Assembly: GCA_019009955.1 (NCBI GenBank)
Contig: CM032233.1
Coordinates: 123,798,501 to 123,862,500, forward strand
Source: Riptortus pedestris
Lineage: Eukaryota > Arthropoda > Insecta > Hemiptera > Alydidae
Reading direction: 5' to 3'
Length of the DNA: 64,000 nucleotides
The translations under genes were made by a program, and so were the position numbers. The notes beneath the pieces are model-generated. The model was not told the DNA's origin. It saw only the letters and a list, made by a program, of their open reading frames with translations, and searched no databases. The first letter of the stretch is position 1. The number at the start of each line of letters is the position of its first letter. This document shows positions 11,112 to 21,121 of the stretch, piece by piece.

Positions 11112-11222
11112 AAAGAAATGTTGTTATGTAAAATATGAAGCACATTTTATGTACAAATGGATGTACGGGACGTGTGGTGAATAAACTCCCTTCCTGTAGG
11201 GATAATTCAGGAAGGAAATATA
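11112..11222 (+). repeat. Dispersed repeat R-B (LINE/SINE-like 3' end with stem-loop)
   Basis: About 110 bp with GGGACGTGTGG and AATAAACTCCCTTCCTG, ending in a stem-loop (CCTTCCTG/CAGGAAGG) followed by an AT-rich simple tail. Related copies: 29930-30012 (+), 45128-45245 (-), 63480-63580 (-). A 3' stem-loop before a simple-repeat tail is typical of some LINE and SINE 3' ends. No coding part is seen. Confidence 0.55.
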
Positions 11223-11286
11223 TATATTATAACGCTTTTACGGTTAATTATTATGTTAATAATAGTTATTATAAATTTTTGATTAA

Positions 11287-12273
11287 CCCTAGTATTACCG
11301 AGCTCTCCCAGGTCGCATGGATTACCAAGGGGGGGGGGGGCTCCTCGAGCCCACAACCTTAAAAACCTTTTATTTTGGTTCTATAATTTTTTTAAAATTT
11401 TTATTTCTATTGGATTATGTTTAATGAACGTTTCTTATGACACCTGTGAAAAAAAAAATTAAAAAAAAAAATTAAATACAAAAATAAAAATAAATTAAAA
11501 AAAAAAGTTCGGATGGGGAAAAAAGGATGACTTTAAATTAAATGTTATTTTATTCTACTGGAGGAACATATCTAAACATTGTTAGAATAAAAAGTTATCT
11601 ATATCTAAGTTATTATAACATTATAATAGAATAATAATTTAAGAAAATATAATTATCAGATTCGTAATGCAATTATCGGTGCTTTTGCACAATAATTTTT
11701 TTTCCGAGCGTTTATCCAGGATGCAGCATGAACTAACTGTTCCCCTTTTTGGGAACAACCTAGAAAATCTTCTCTTTTCTAAAAATGTACCTATCAGGAG
11801 CAATAATTATAACCATCTCAGTAATATATTTTTATATGAAAAAAAATTATATGGGGAGAATATATATATATTTTTTTTTGAGAAAAAAAAAACTTGAGAA
11901 GGTTTGAGTATGTTAAAATTACATCAAAGTAATTATTATTTGAGCAATATAATTAATAACACTTGAATTACTAGTTAAAAGTAGTATTAAATATCAGTGG
12001 GCTCGAGGAGCCCCCCCCCCCTTGGTACTTAAGTGTATAACTACCCCTTGCATTACCAAGGGGGGGGCTCCTCGAGCCCATACGTCAAAAAAAAATTTTT
12101 TTCTCAACATAGAAATTTTTTTATTTAATTTTATTGTTATGCCCTCACTCTAGGATGTTTTTCTGAGGAATATCAAAAATATCAAAAATATCCCATTAAA
12201 ATTGGGTGATAGGGAACAAAAACAAAAAGTTGTGGGCTCGAGGAGCCCCCCCCCCCCCTTGGAAGTTCTAGGG
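11287..12273. mobile_element. piggyBac-type non-autonomous element with poly-G hairpins
   Basis: 987 bp flanked by TTAA on both sides (11283-11286 and 12274-12277), with ends CCCTAGTATTACC and GGAAGTTCTAGGG. TTAA duplication plus CCCTAG termini are the hallmark of piggyBac transposons. Inside, a module of about 30 bp (CCAAGG, a run of 7-14 G, GCTCCTCGAGCCC) occurs four times in alternating orientation: about 11326-11352, 11998-12024, 12055-12081 and 12233-12262. An internal TTAA at 12029-12032 between two modules suggests nested or head-to-head units. No transposase frame exists, so it would need a source in trans. Confidence 0.75.
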
Positions 12274-12481
12274 TTAAAATACCCAGCTCACATTGGACTC
12301 GTCAGGGACATTATGTACTGAAAGTACTAATTGTCCGACCGTCTCTATATTTGGCAAACAGGTCTCTGGATACATATATAATTTTAGCTGTCTATATATT
12401 ATATAAAAAAAGTTCTGTTAACTCACAGATCCCTCTTCCATATATTTCGAGATTTAACACACTAAGCACATTTACAACAAT

Positions 12482-13087
12482 AAAAAGTCCATCACGCAGG
12501 GGCTGCGTAAACTAAGAAGATTTCCCACGGGATGTTATACAATAGAGAAATCTCCATGCGAGAGCCCAACAGTTGCGGCCGAACTAGCTTTTGGCGGGAA
12601 ACTCACTCGTCCGTTACACTTAATAAAAATGCAAATATCTCGGTTAATATTCAAGATAGATAATAAATTTATAGAACAATATTTATAGTAAATTTAATTT
12701 GCAATAAGATTGGTTCTATACAATTTTTGATCCGACGTATGGTAACGGAGATATTTCGAATTTTCGAAAATCCCCCCTCTAACCCCCCCCCTCCCACTGG
12801 TCCGATTTCAGCCATTAACAAACTTGATCTGTCTTTTTTCATAAAACGTTTAAATATCGAGTTTGGTAAGGATCAAACAAAAATTGCGACCGGTAGAGCG
12901 TTAACAGACAAATATATATATATAATATATATATAATATATATATATATATACGTATATTATTTTGAACGGACCTCATTTTCGTCATCTCCTGGGTAGGA
13001 TCGATGGACATTTGCAGACATTTTTCGAAAATCGCGTCATGAGTACGACCTCCATAGCTGATTTCCCTTGAGGGAAATCTGCTAAAA
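12482..13087 (+). mobile_element. HLE short form, nested in LTR family 2
   Basis: Complete HLE: AAAAAGTCCATCACGCAGG to TGCTAAAA, slot with an irregular (TA)n containing several TAATAT interruptions (12912-12958), and a 3' palindrome with one mismatch (CCCTTGAGGG). It interrupts the LTR between a point near CAACAATA and TTAGAAGGGCAC. Confidence 0.8.
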
Positions 13088-13416
13088 TTAGAAGGGCACT
13101 TACTCCATCGTGGACTCCTTCATGGTGGAGACGGGTGGACTTCTCTCTCAGGACTTCATGCTAGCCCGTTACAATATATATAGATAACAATCGCGATTTT
13201 TGTTTCATCCTTATTGGGTTCGATATATAAGCGTGCTATGTAAAACTAAAGATCATGTTTGTTAAAGCCAGAAATCGGGCCGCAGGGAGGGAAAGAATAT
13301 AATTTAAAATATCACCCGTTATTACGAGTGGGTCGAAAACGTTTCTATAGAGTTGTTTATTATTTTGGATCTTACGCAAAACATGTGCATTTTTTAATTT
13401 TCATTCTTTAGTAAAC

Positions 13417-13473
13417 CCCACTTTTTTTTATGGCACAATTTTATTGTTAATTGTGCCCTAAAAAAAAGTGGGG
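13417..13473. repeat. Near-perfect inverted repeat (hairpin)
   Basis: Left arm CCCCACTTTTTTTTA plus TGGCACAATT (13417-13440), 8-bp loop TTATTGTT, right arm 13449-13473, about 24 paired bases with one bulge. It could form a cruciform or a long RNA hairpin. The surrounding 13174-13550 otherwise shows no gene. Confidence 0.8.
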
Positions 13474-13549
13474 TGGCGAATATATCTTGAAACGTTTTAT
13501 TCCAAGCTTTAATACCCAATTTTGTTAGCAACAGATGTTCTCTAGATGT

Positions 13550-13985
13550 GATATAAGCAAGTACATTGTGTCATGAGGTCATCAATTAAGATTATATTGA
13601 GCGCCCACTCTACTAATTTCATTTTTATTTGGAAATAGAGCTTACATGGTGAGGTGAGATCAGCAGTGTTTCATAACAGCCGGTGGAAAATCTGCTTAGT
13701 TTACGCAGCACCTGGGTGTCAGACTTTTTTTATTTCTTCAAAATATGTTGTGCTGGTTTTCAGTAGCACTGTTAGAACTCTTTTGAAAATAAAATTTTCA
13801 ACATACAAAAAATACATTGTGCTGTGACGCCAAAAATTACGATTTTATGGACTGCCCGCTCCTACTCATTGGATTTTTATTAGAAAAAAAAGAATATATG
13901 GTAAGGTGAGATTATTATTTGCCATACCAGCTGGTGGGAAATCTGCTAAGTTTACGCAGCCCCTGCGTGACGAATTTTTTTTTGT
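13550..13985 (-). mobile_element. Two tandem HLE 5' halves
   Basis: 13550-13732 and 13808-13985 are homologous to each other (TACATTGTG.., CCCGCTCCTACTCATTGG, GGTGAGATTA, GGTGGGAAATCTGC) and end in the HLE 5' terminus (TTTACGCAGCCCCTGCGTGACG). Both are internally deleted in the same way, joining the distal module directly to the 5' end. The shared junction implies one deletion followed by tandem duplication of about 250 bp. Confidence 0.65.
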
Positions 13986-14344
13986 AAATTGGGAAGGGTG
14001 TTTTCGAACCAGGGCTAATTAGGAAAATTTTCCCTTACGAGCATCTTCCAGGCATTTGCTAAGCATATGTTTTTTATTCCTTCTCCTTTGTAATGAATTT
14101 GAGATATCATTACGTGGCCCTATATTTTATATTTTGAGTTATGTCAGCATAAAATTCATTTAGAATATCACTTATGAGTTGTTAAAATTAAAGTTTTTAT
14201 CTGAAAATTCGAGTTTTATCCAATGTCGGATGAAGTGGTCCCCTTGTAATATGGCAATTTCATTATATTTTTATATTAACATTCGCATCTTTTGAAATCG
14301 ATGCACGAAATATGCGTGATGATTTACTATAATAAAATTACGTT
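13986..14344. other. No recognisable feature
   Basis: AT-rich sequence with no open frame or family match that I can see. Confidence 0.5.
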
Positions 14345-14830
14345 CAGGAGTCATTATGAGCTTATTCGGGTCGGCCGGTGCAACGTCCAATGGGCTGAGG
14401 CATATATAGAGGATTAAGCAAAGCGGGAGTCTCTTAGTCGATTGTCAGCTTAAGCAAGATTCCTGTTGGTGGTGATTCTCTAGTCCTTGAAGCATTCCAT
14501 CATCCCTACAAGCCCCCTTACATAAAAACAATAAGAGAAATTAGGAATAATAATAAATAAAAGAAAATAATACTTTCTAAATAACAAAAGAAAGAAAAAG
14601 GAAATCCTAACACGGCTTGATTACGAATACCTTAAACCTGTGTGGACCCAGGACGACATCGATAGGGACAGCTAATCTATACACATGTAGACGTGTTAAC
14701 AACTACGCCCCGGGATAAACGAACTTCTCCAAAATGAAGGTAACAACTATCAGCTGACTAAAGGACTACATAACTTCAAGAAATTTCAAGGGACTACCCA
14801 GTACAACTGGTGTAAGTGTTGGAGATGTCA
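14345..14830 (+). repeat. Dispersed repeat R-E, longer copy
   Basis: The part 14534-14830 matches 53840-54110 (AGGAATAATAATAAATAAAA, TAGGGACAGCTAATC, GGGACTACCCAGTACAACT). Upstream, 14396-14450 holds GCATATATAGAGG with TTAGTCGATTG about 25 bp further, which resembles a TATA box and initiator. It could be an LTR plus leader of an old retroelement, but no paired LTR or gene is seen. Confidence 0.5.
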
Positions 14831-14831
14831 A

Positions 14832-15570
14832 ATTGTTCCGGTTATAATTGGCTGGTTGGGCGTAGTTGTACTTGCTGATAGCAAAGTATGTCCATTGGGA
14901 GGACTTGCAGAGGCTGGGACCCGGAATCGGATAAGTTACGATTATGGAAGATTCTCAGTTCCTGCAAGGATATTGGTGTACAGTAGTAACCAATCCTTGA
15001 GAGACTAAGATTCACAATCCTTGGTGGTCCTGTTGTTGAGGATGGCGAAGGGGTCCTAGAGGGTCCGATAGAGCCAGGGAGAAATGGAGAGTTGCTCAAT
15101 GATGGAGATATTGAATCGTAGCAATGAATTGTCTCTGTGAGTGTGAAGGATTACTAGTAAGTGGTGGGAGGAGAAGATGAGGAAAGGGGGAAGTCTGACC
15201 TGAGGAGGGACTTGCAGGGGCTGGGGTCCGAAATCGGATGGTTGCAGAGAGAAAGAGCGAGAGAGGCAGACATTTGGGGATGTTGGAAATGCCAATTCGT
15301 ACTATGTCCACGACAAGTGACAACGAGGTGTAAGGCTACTGGGTTTTGGTGTATGGAAAAGATGGAGTGAGAAGGATGTTTGACCTGAGGAAGGACATGC
15401 TGAGGCTGGGGTCGCCAATCGGAGGGTACTAGCTGCCGACTTAATACCATGCTAGGTGCTGAGTTTCCCCAAGGACTATTGTACATAGTGGTGAGCAATC
15501 CTTGAGAGCTAAGCTTCATAATCCTTGGTGGTCCCGTTGTCGGGGATGGGAAAGCGGAACGAGAGGCGGC
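14832..15570. repeat. Complex G-rich tandem repeat
   Basis: CTTGCAG.GGCTGGG(A/G)(C/T)CC occurs at about 14902 and 15209, with a diverged version at 15392. CAATCCTTGAGAG.CTAAG with CCTTGGTGGTCC occurs at about 14991 and 15496. These give overlapping repeat spacings of roughly 180-310 and 505 bp. Minus-strand frames across it are proline/serine rich and arise from the composition. Confidence 0.6.
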
Positions 15571-15767
15571 GATGGAGCGAGAGAGAGAGAGAGAGTGAGG
15601 GAGGAGGGGGTGAGCTGGAGGGTGTTGGAGATGTCGAATTGTAGCAAATCGGCGACAAGTGGCAGCGGGTGAGGGGGGGGGGTTAGGTAGGGGGTGAGTG
15701 TAGGGGGTTGAAGGGGGGGGGGTGAATAGGGACTGGAGGGGGTAGATGGGGGTAGAACGGGCGGGAG
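15571..15767. repeat. (GA)n and poly-G tracts upstream of the candidate exon
   Basis: GAGAGAGA at about 15578-15600 and several runs of 7-10 G between 15675 and 15725. This is strongly purine-rich DNA immediately upstream of the candidate start codon at 15768. It could be part of a promoter or 5' UTR, or simply low-complexity DNA. Confidence 0.6.
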
Positions 15768-15936
15768 ATGGCAGTGGTCGAGCAGAGCTCGGATAGAGCA
15801 GTCTCCTCCATGTCGCTCCTTCCTTCTCGCTGGCCGCGTAAATACTTCGCGCTCATGCTATCATCTCTTCCTGCACTCTGCGCTATGGCTACGCTCTCCT
15901 TCGCTTCTCCTGCCATCCCCATACCAAAACAAACAG
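15768..15936 (+). CDS. Candidate first coding exon of a secreted or membrane protein
   Basis: ATG at 15768 in a favourable context (G at -3, G at +4). The 56 codons encode a leader: basic SRWPRK, then a hydrophobic stretch YFALMLSSLPALCAMATLSF and a small-residue region ASPAIPIP, as in a signal peptide or signal anchor. A second in-frame ATG at 15810 would give a shorter, more typical signal peptide. The frame reaches CAG|GTAACA, a reasonable 5' splice donor at 15936/15937, leaving phase 1. Base composition is far more GC-rich than the AT-rich flank. I do not recognise the protein. The best downstream acceptor I see is at 17282/17283. The open frame continues 77 nt past the donor before a stop, so an unspliced 81-codon ORF is the alternative. 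It could also be chance. Confidence 0.3.
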
Positions 15937-16606
15937 GTAACAACCCCTCTGTAATATTTATTATAGACAGAAAAATCGCTATTCCAGAAAATGATTTTTC
16001 CTCACATGTTTGAATTCTACAACGTCTTTTCTTTGAACATTATTACCACTGGTTTAACGTCCCATCGACATATTAATATTAACCGATTTGACAATATCTA
16101 TCGTTGTGTTTACACTTACAAAAGACCCTTCTTAAATAGTCGACGTGATCAATTTATTTTATCCCTTCTTAAATATCAATATAATTTCTAATAATAATAA
16201 TATTGACTTAGCAGTTGCCTATAATGATAATATTCGAAAATGTTACGCTCATAGTTACCAATTGCTTTTCAACAGCGCACTTGCCACAACAATCTTGTAA
16301 CTTGTGATTCACAATTTTTAAGAAGATACATTGGATGTTACTATAACTTTCAAAATAACAGAACATCAGAACCTATTCGAACACTCAGAAATGAGACACT
16401 ACTGTTCAAAAGTATGACTCTCTCCATGGTATTAACTGAGAAATCTTTTGGATTAATGAAAAATAAGTAATTATAGGTATTGACAATCTCATAAAAGATA
16501 ATGAGCATTAAAATGATTCGTTAAAATTGATTTAAGAAGGCCTACAACACATACTTCTTTCCATAATAATTACCATGATAATTAAAACCTAATGACGCGT
16601 CATATA

Positions 16607-16680
16607 GTTAGCATTTCCCCCAGATAAGGATTTATTGCAGATTTCTCAGAACCCCCTCCATGATAACAACAATGATAAAC
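16607..16680 (+). mobile_element. LINE 3' tail
   Basis: ATTTCCCCCAGATAAGGATT to CCCCCTCCATGATAACAACA aligns with the 3' UTR end at about 27890-27955 (ATTTTCCCCCGATATGGATT, CCTCCCCCATGATAATAA). Only the tail is present, as in a heavily 5'-truncated insertion. Confidence 0.5.
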
Positions 16681-17282
16681 TGCATTACACGATATGATAA
16701 ATATGTTATAGCATTGAGTGTGACCTTAAAGAAACATAACTCCATGCACCAGGAAATACTAATTAAATAAATAGCTAATGATACTGACATAAAAATTAAT
16801 ATTTCATGAGATAATTAATTAAACCCGAATAATTATACAAATAATATTCCAATAAATCTATTTGTTTTTCTTACTTTAAACATTCTGTAGTAAATGAAAC
16901 ATTTCCTTTATTTTGTGGGACGTCTGTTGTGATTATTACCTTTATTTATTATGTAAATAAACTTTTATAAATTTACGATCTTATTTACATAATAAAAAGA
17001 ACAGCTCCAAGTAATATGTTTCATTTATATCACAAAAAGTGCAGTTTTTATTAAAGATTTTTTAAATAAAATAATAAATAGAAAAACATCACTGGCAAAA
17101 TGTCACATGCCACAAGAACCAATATATAATATTTTAATAATTTCTACCTTATTGATTGTTTAGGAATAGTGCCATTCATGTCATTAACAGTTTTTAATTA
17201 TATTTACACAAATATTACATCTGTACTAAACTAAAGTCAATTTATTTTTATTTTTTTGTTCGTTTTCTTTTCTTTTATTCAG

Positions 17283-17314
17283 GCAAATATTGGCTGGCCG
17301 TGAAGAGTTTTTGA
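17283..17314 (+). CDS. Possible terminal coding segment following a strong acceptor
   Basis: A pyrimidine-rich tract (17249-17280, mostly T/C) ends in CAG at 17280-17282. The following 50 bases are more GC-rich than their surroundings. Joined in phase to the exon at 15768-15936, the frame adds GKYWLAVKSF and stops at 17312-17314, giving a predicted 66-residue secreted peptide. In another frame the segment stays open for 25 codons (QILAGREEFLIATDSH...). No family is recognised and the linkage to the upstream exon is inference only. Confidence 0.15.
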
Positions 17315-20213
17315 TCGCCACGGACAGTCACATAAATTCATATAAATTTATCCATTTTTGATGAAGTAATACTTTTGTGTCCCGCCTGTGGTAGAGGAGT
17401 TATAATTCTACAATATAGCTTTGCATAATATTTGTAATGCAAATTATATGAAAATGAATGAAAATATATACGGTTTTAACATAACAATATTAGTGGATAT
17501 AAACATCTAACATGCCGTTCCCACTGTTCGTCAAATATTTAAGGCCACTCTTAACTTTTCACATCTCATAAAAAAACTAGTATAATATAGCAAACAGTTA
17601 TATATCCCGTCACGAGAACGTATACGGTATTATAACGTAACAATGGAAACTATTTTCATCGTCAACAATAAGTGAGAAAGTTAACTAATTCACAAAAATA
17701 AGAAAATATTAGTTCTGTAATACGCTGAAATATCAGTATTTTTGCAGGCGCAAGGGAAAATAAATGAATTCTTGTATTTCTGTATTACTTTATAAGTCGT
17801 GACTAAATCTGACATATTTCTTTTGGTTTTTTTTTATCCACCAAAAAAGATTTATTATTACAAAAAATAGGAAAATAATATGAATCGTTGAATATATAAA
17901 ATTTGTAACAAATCAATCGGTACTAGCCTCTTTGGAAGCTAATGAAATAAACCAAATGTATCAAAGGAATGTTCTTCATGAAATACCGTTTAGAACCCAG
18001 CCATTAGGACGTGTGTAAACATCTCCTCAGATGGCAATTAATATCTGAACACTATTAGCTTTGAATGAACATGAAATGAAATGTATTTATTTCCATTATA
18101 TGTTAACATAACATAATAGGATTCGTCAAATAGTTTTGATTTTTATAAACGATTTTCTAATATTCTCAGTTAATTTCTTTAAGAATTATTGAATAACATT
18201 TATAATTGTATAATACATTCGTTATAAACTTAGCTCAAATTCATACGAATTCACGAATTATATTGATGCATATAAAATCCGTCAATTTAAATAATTATGT
18301 ACAATAAATTAATTTCGTTGACCATCTCTATACCACTCTAAATATATAACATAATTTTTTTCATTTATTGATCTGCAAATTTATTAAAGGATGAAAAGCT
18401 TTTTAAATGATGAGAAACTTATCCTACCTTAAAGAGACAATGTACCTGACCACAAATTCTTTTTGACCGATTTTTATGACAAATATTTTGTAGTTCTATT
18501 GAGTATTCTTCTTGTGTATAAAATCATACCCCAGACGTGAAGTTCATTAATTTATTTTTAAACGAAGATTATTTTTTAATAGATTCAATACATTAGGGCA
18601 GAGCGTTTTGCTCATGAAAATGATACGCTTTTTCGAGATATTTATGTTTGTGGTTGGGGTTTGAAGCACATTCTTATATCTTGTTTTATGATTATGTGTT
18701 ACACTATTTTTGCAACCCAAGTTCATATTTTGATTCATGAGCTATATTGCGTGGTGTGATGTGATTTCAATTTTTTTTTTGTATAAATTGATATAATGGG
18801 ATTATAACGTTTTTTTACGTTTTGCTCAGAAGAAAATCCCAAGTTGCTTGTTTTGTTAATTAATTGTACAAATAGCCAAGTACTTTTTTTTATGGGATTA
18901 CTTTTGTAAATCTATTTTCATTATGAGTAAGTCTTTGTAATGTTAACAATTTATAATATTAGGGAAAAAAATATTAAAAAGTTGAAGTTTTTTAATAGAT
19001 TCAAAATAAATTTATCAATAGAAGTTAAAAAAATTCTGATTGATCTTAAATAATAAAGCAGTCATTTTTACTGTTATAATTTCTTTTCGCAGCTATTTTT
19101 AAATCCGTAGATAGTTATTTGGTTAATGAATGTGTCAATAAAACAATCGTGTTACTTCTTTCATTAAATAATATAAACTATTTTTATCCTTAAAACATAT
19201 TATTATTTTAAATGGACAATTTAATATTAAATCACCAAATAATTAATTATAATGGAAATGTAAATTACAATTGTCTCTAGTATATTTCCTTATTAGAATT
19301 AATGAATGTAACATAAATCTAGATTCAAATTAACGTCCAACCACTTTAAATGGAACAATAATTACTTTGTATATATTGACATTCAACACACGTAAATAAA
19401 TTATCTCATTTTAATGACAAGCCTATAGGAACGAATCGATGGAAAAATGAAAACGAACTGTTTAGGAGTGAAACAATGGGGTAATTACTACATAAGAAAG
19501 AAGCGGCAATTAGTCATGAAAATGCTGTCATTATTCTGTAATTACTCATTGAAACGTTTATTTTAATAAAGTTAATTAGATTACTTTATGCTAAGTGCTT
19601 GCGGTCTTATAGAGATCTTTAATTTTCGTACTGACGAAGAATTGGTGCTTTAACAGGATTGTTTTCCCTCCTAAAACCAGTCTAAATATTAGTAAAGTGA
19701 CTTCATTTAGATTCATTTGAACATTCATTTCTTTGTTTGTTTATTTTTGGGAGCGAATTTCTCTCTTGAGCTTTTCACAGTTCTTATTGCTGTATTTTCT
19801 ATGCATTTAGAAATCAGATTAGTTCAACCGTGAAAAAATTAAATTCTCTCTTACACAAACTAGGCTGTTGTTGAATCCAATTCTTTTTTAATTTCAATTA
19901 TATCCTTCTTTCGTGATTTTCTATGAGCTCTGTAACAGTGGGTTTTCGATTGTATATCTTAGTTGCTTTTGTGTGTTTTTATTATTAAAGAATCGTATTT
20001 CTTGTGTTTTAATAATTAATATTAAAAAGAAGATACATCACTAAAATGTAAACTAAAGGTTTGCCTAAAAAGGTTTAACTAAAACGAAATCATATATCTG
20101 AATTGACAATTCAAATCTTACATCGAGATTAATAAGGCTAGTTAACAACTAAGAAGTTTTTTACAAATATGACGAAAAAAGAGAGAGGTTAGGAGGAAGA
20201 GAGAGAAAGTTCA

Positions 20214-20521
20214 ATCAAAGCAACGTTTGGTATTTAAGCTTCGAATACAGCGGTTCGTGACATAACACCTTATTCTTAATATGACTTTAGTAGGAGTGGT
20301 GGTTTACTAAAGGCTGAAGACTAAATAATGCCAATATCTCTGTTAATATTCAAGATAGAGGAAAAAGTATATATATGTATATATATATATAATTTTGAAT
20401 AGACCTCATTTTCACAATCTATTTGGTAGGATCGATCGACATTTGAGGAAATTTTTCAAAAATCGCGCCATGAGTAAAGCCTAAATAGCTAAATTTCCCT
20501 TAAGGAAAATCTGTTAAAATT
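20214..20521 (+). mobile_element. HLE, 5' truncated, internally deleted
   Basis: Starts in the long-form region (AACGTTTGGTATTTAAGC, TAGGAGTGGTGGTTTACT), has TCAAGATAGAG joined directly to a short (TA)n at about 20367-20391, then the 3' module and TTTCCCTTAAGGAAAATCTG. Confidence 0.65.
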
Positions 20522-20552
20522 AAAAGAGAAACTAAAACTTCGGGATACGAAA

Positions 20553-20554
<2 letters not shown>

Positions 20555-20612
<58 letters not shown>
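20555..20612. repeat. (TA)n microsatellite
   Basis: TA repeat between an HLE 3' end and repeat R-C. Confidence 0.9.
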
Positions 20613-20614
<2 letters not shown>

Positions 20615-20930
20615 GTGTGTTGTTGTTTTCTGTGTTTTGGTCTCTGTTGGTGAAATGAATCTTAGTTTATGCCAATATTTCGAGAATCTTTATTTTCTCT
20701 TCTTCAGGGCTGTAAAATTACAGGTACTACTTTATAATATTGCACATTGTTATTATATATTGTTATAAAAGGGTGTTTTTTCTTATTATTACTTACCAAG
20801 ACTAAATATATCTATAAACTATTATACATTCTTATTGCACTATGACTAGGGTTATAGTAACCTTCCTTGTTTTGTTTACATAGCAGGGTCACAGCCTTTT
20901 GTATGTTTTATATATTTATGGTATGGTGTA
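20613..20930 (+). repeat. Repeat R-C, copy with left inverted-repeat end
   Basis: Begins GTGTTGTTGTTTTCTG..GTTTTGGTC, then GCCAATATTTCGAGAATC, TCTTCAGGGCTGTAAAAT and ACAGGTACTACTTTAT. The last part matches 62440-62480 in the same orientation. The left end is the inverse of the right end of the copy at 62424-62826, so the full element has long inverted termini. Superfamily unknown. Confidence 0.55.
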
Positions 20931-20939
20931 TTTGTTTGT

Positions 20940-21110
20940 TAAACTCTATTAGTATTGTTGTACTGTAGTTCTTATATTATTTTACAATGGTTATTGCTAT
21001 ACACTATTAAAATTATTGATATGTTTTATTAAATCTATGTTATTGCCACTTACCACTATGTTATTGCAACTTATATTATTTTACAATAATTATTGCTATG
21101 TACTATTACA
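20940..21110. repeat. Imperfect duplication of about 90-100 bp
   Basis: TTATATTATTTTACAATGGTTATTGCTATACACTATTA (20971 onward) recurs at about 21070 (TTATATTATTTTACAAT.ATTATTGCTATGTACTATTA). Confidence 0.55.
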
Positions 21111-21121
21111 ATCATTGTCAT

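Larger units (their letters stand above)
11228..13173 (+). mobile_element. Solo LTR, family 2, copy A, interrupted by two insertions
   Basis: Starts TATAACG (TGTAACG in copy B at 25715) and ends CCCGTTACA. Segments 11228-11286, 12274-12481 and 13088-13173 align in order with the 433-bp copy B: AATTGTCCGACCGTCTCTA, ACTCACAGATC, GGGCAC and AGCCCGTTACA. The gaps are a piggyBac-type element (11287-12273) and an HLE (12482-13087). Flanks are ATAT on both sides, consistent with a target duplication but uninformative in TA-rich DNA. No internal genes. The drawn orientation is arbitrary because I could not identify its promoter. Confidence 0.7.
15937..20213. other. AT-rich region without HLE copies; candidate intron or intergenic DNA
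   Basis: 4.3 kb with no HLE copy and no (TA)n array, unlike the rest of the window. Apart from a LINE tail (16607-16680) I recognise no element. The stretch 19465-19560 is rich in ATTA/TAAT cores (CAATTAGTCATG, CTGTAATTACTCATTG), as in homeodomain-bound enhancers. That is only suggestive in AT-rich DNA. No long open frames. Confidence 0.5.

Noticed and set aside
15154..15519. 121-codon minus frame and overlapping minus frames
   Set aside because: Pro/Ser/His-rich frames created by G-rich tandem repeats on the plus strand.
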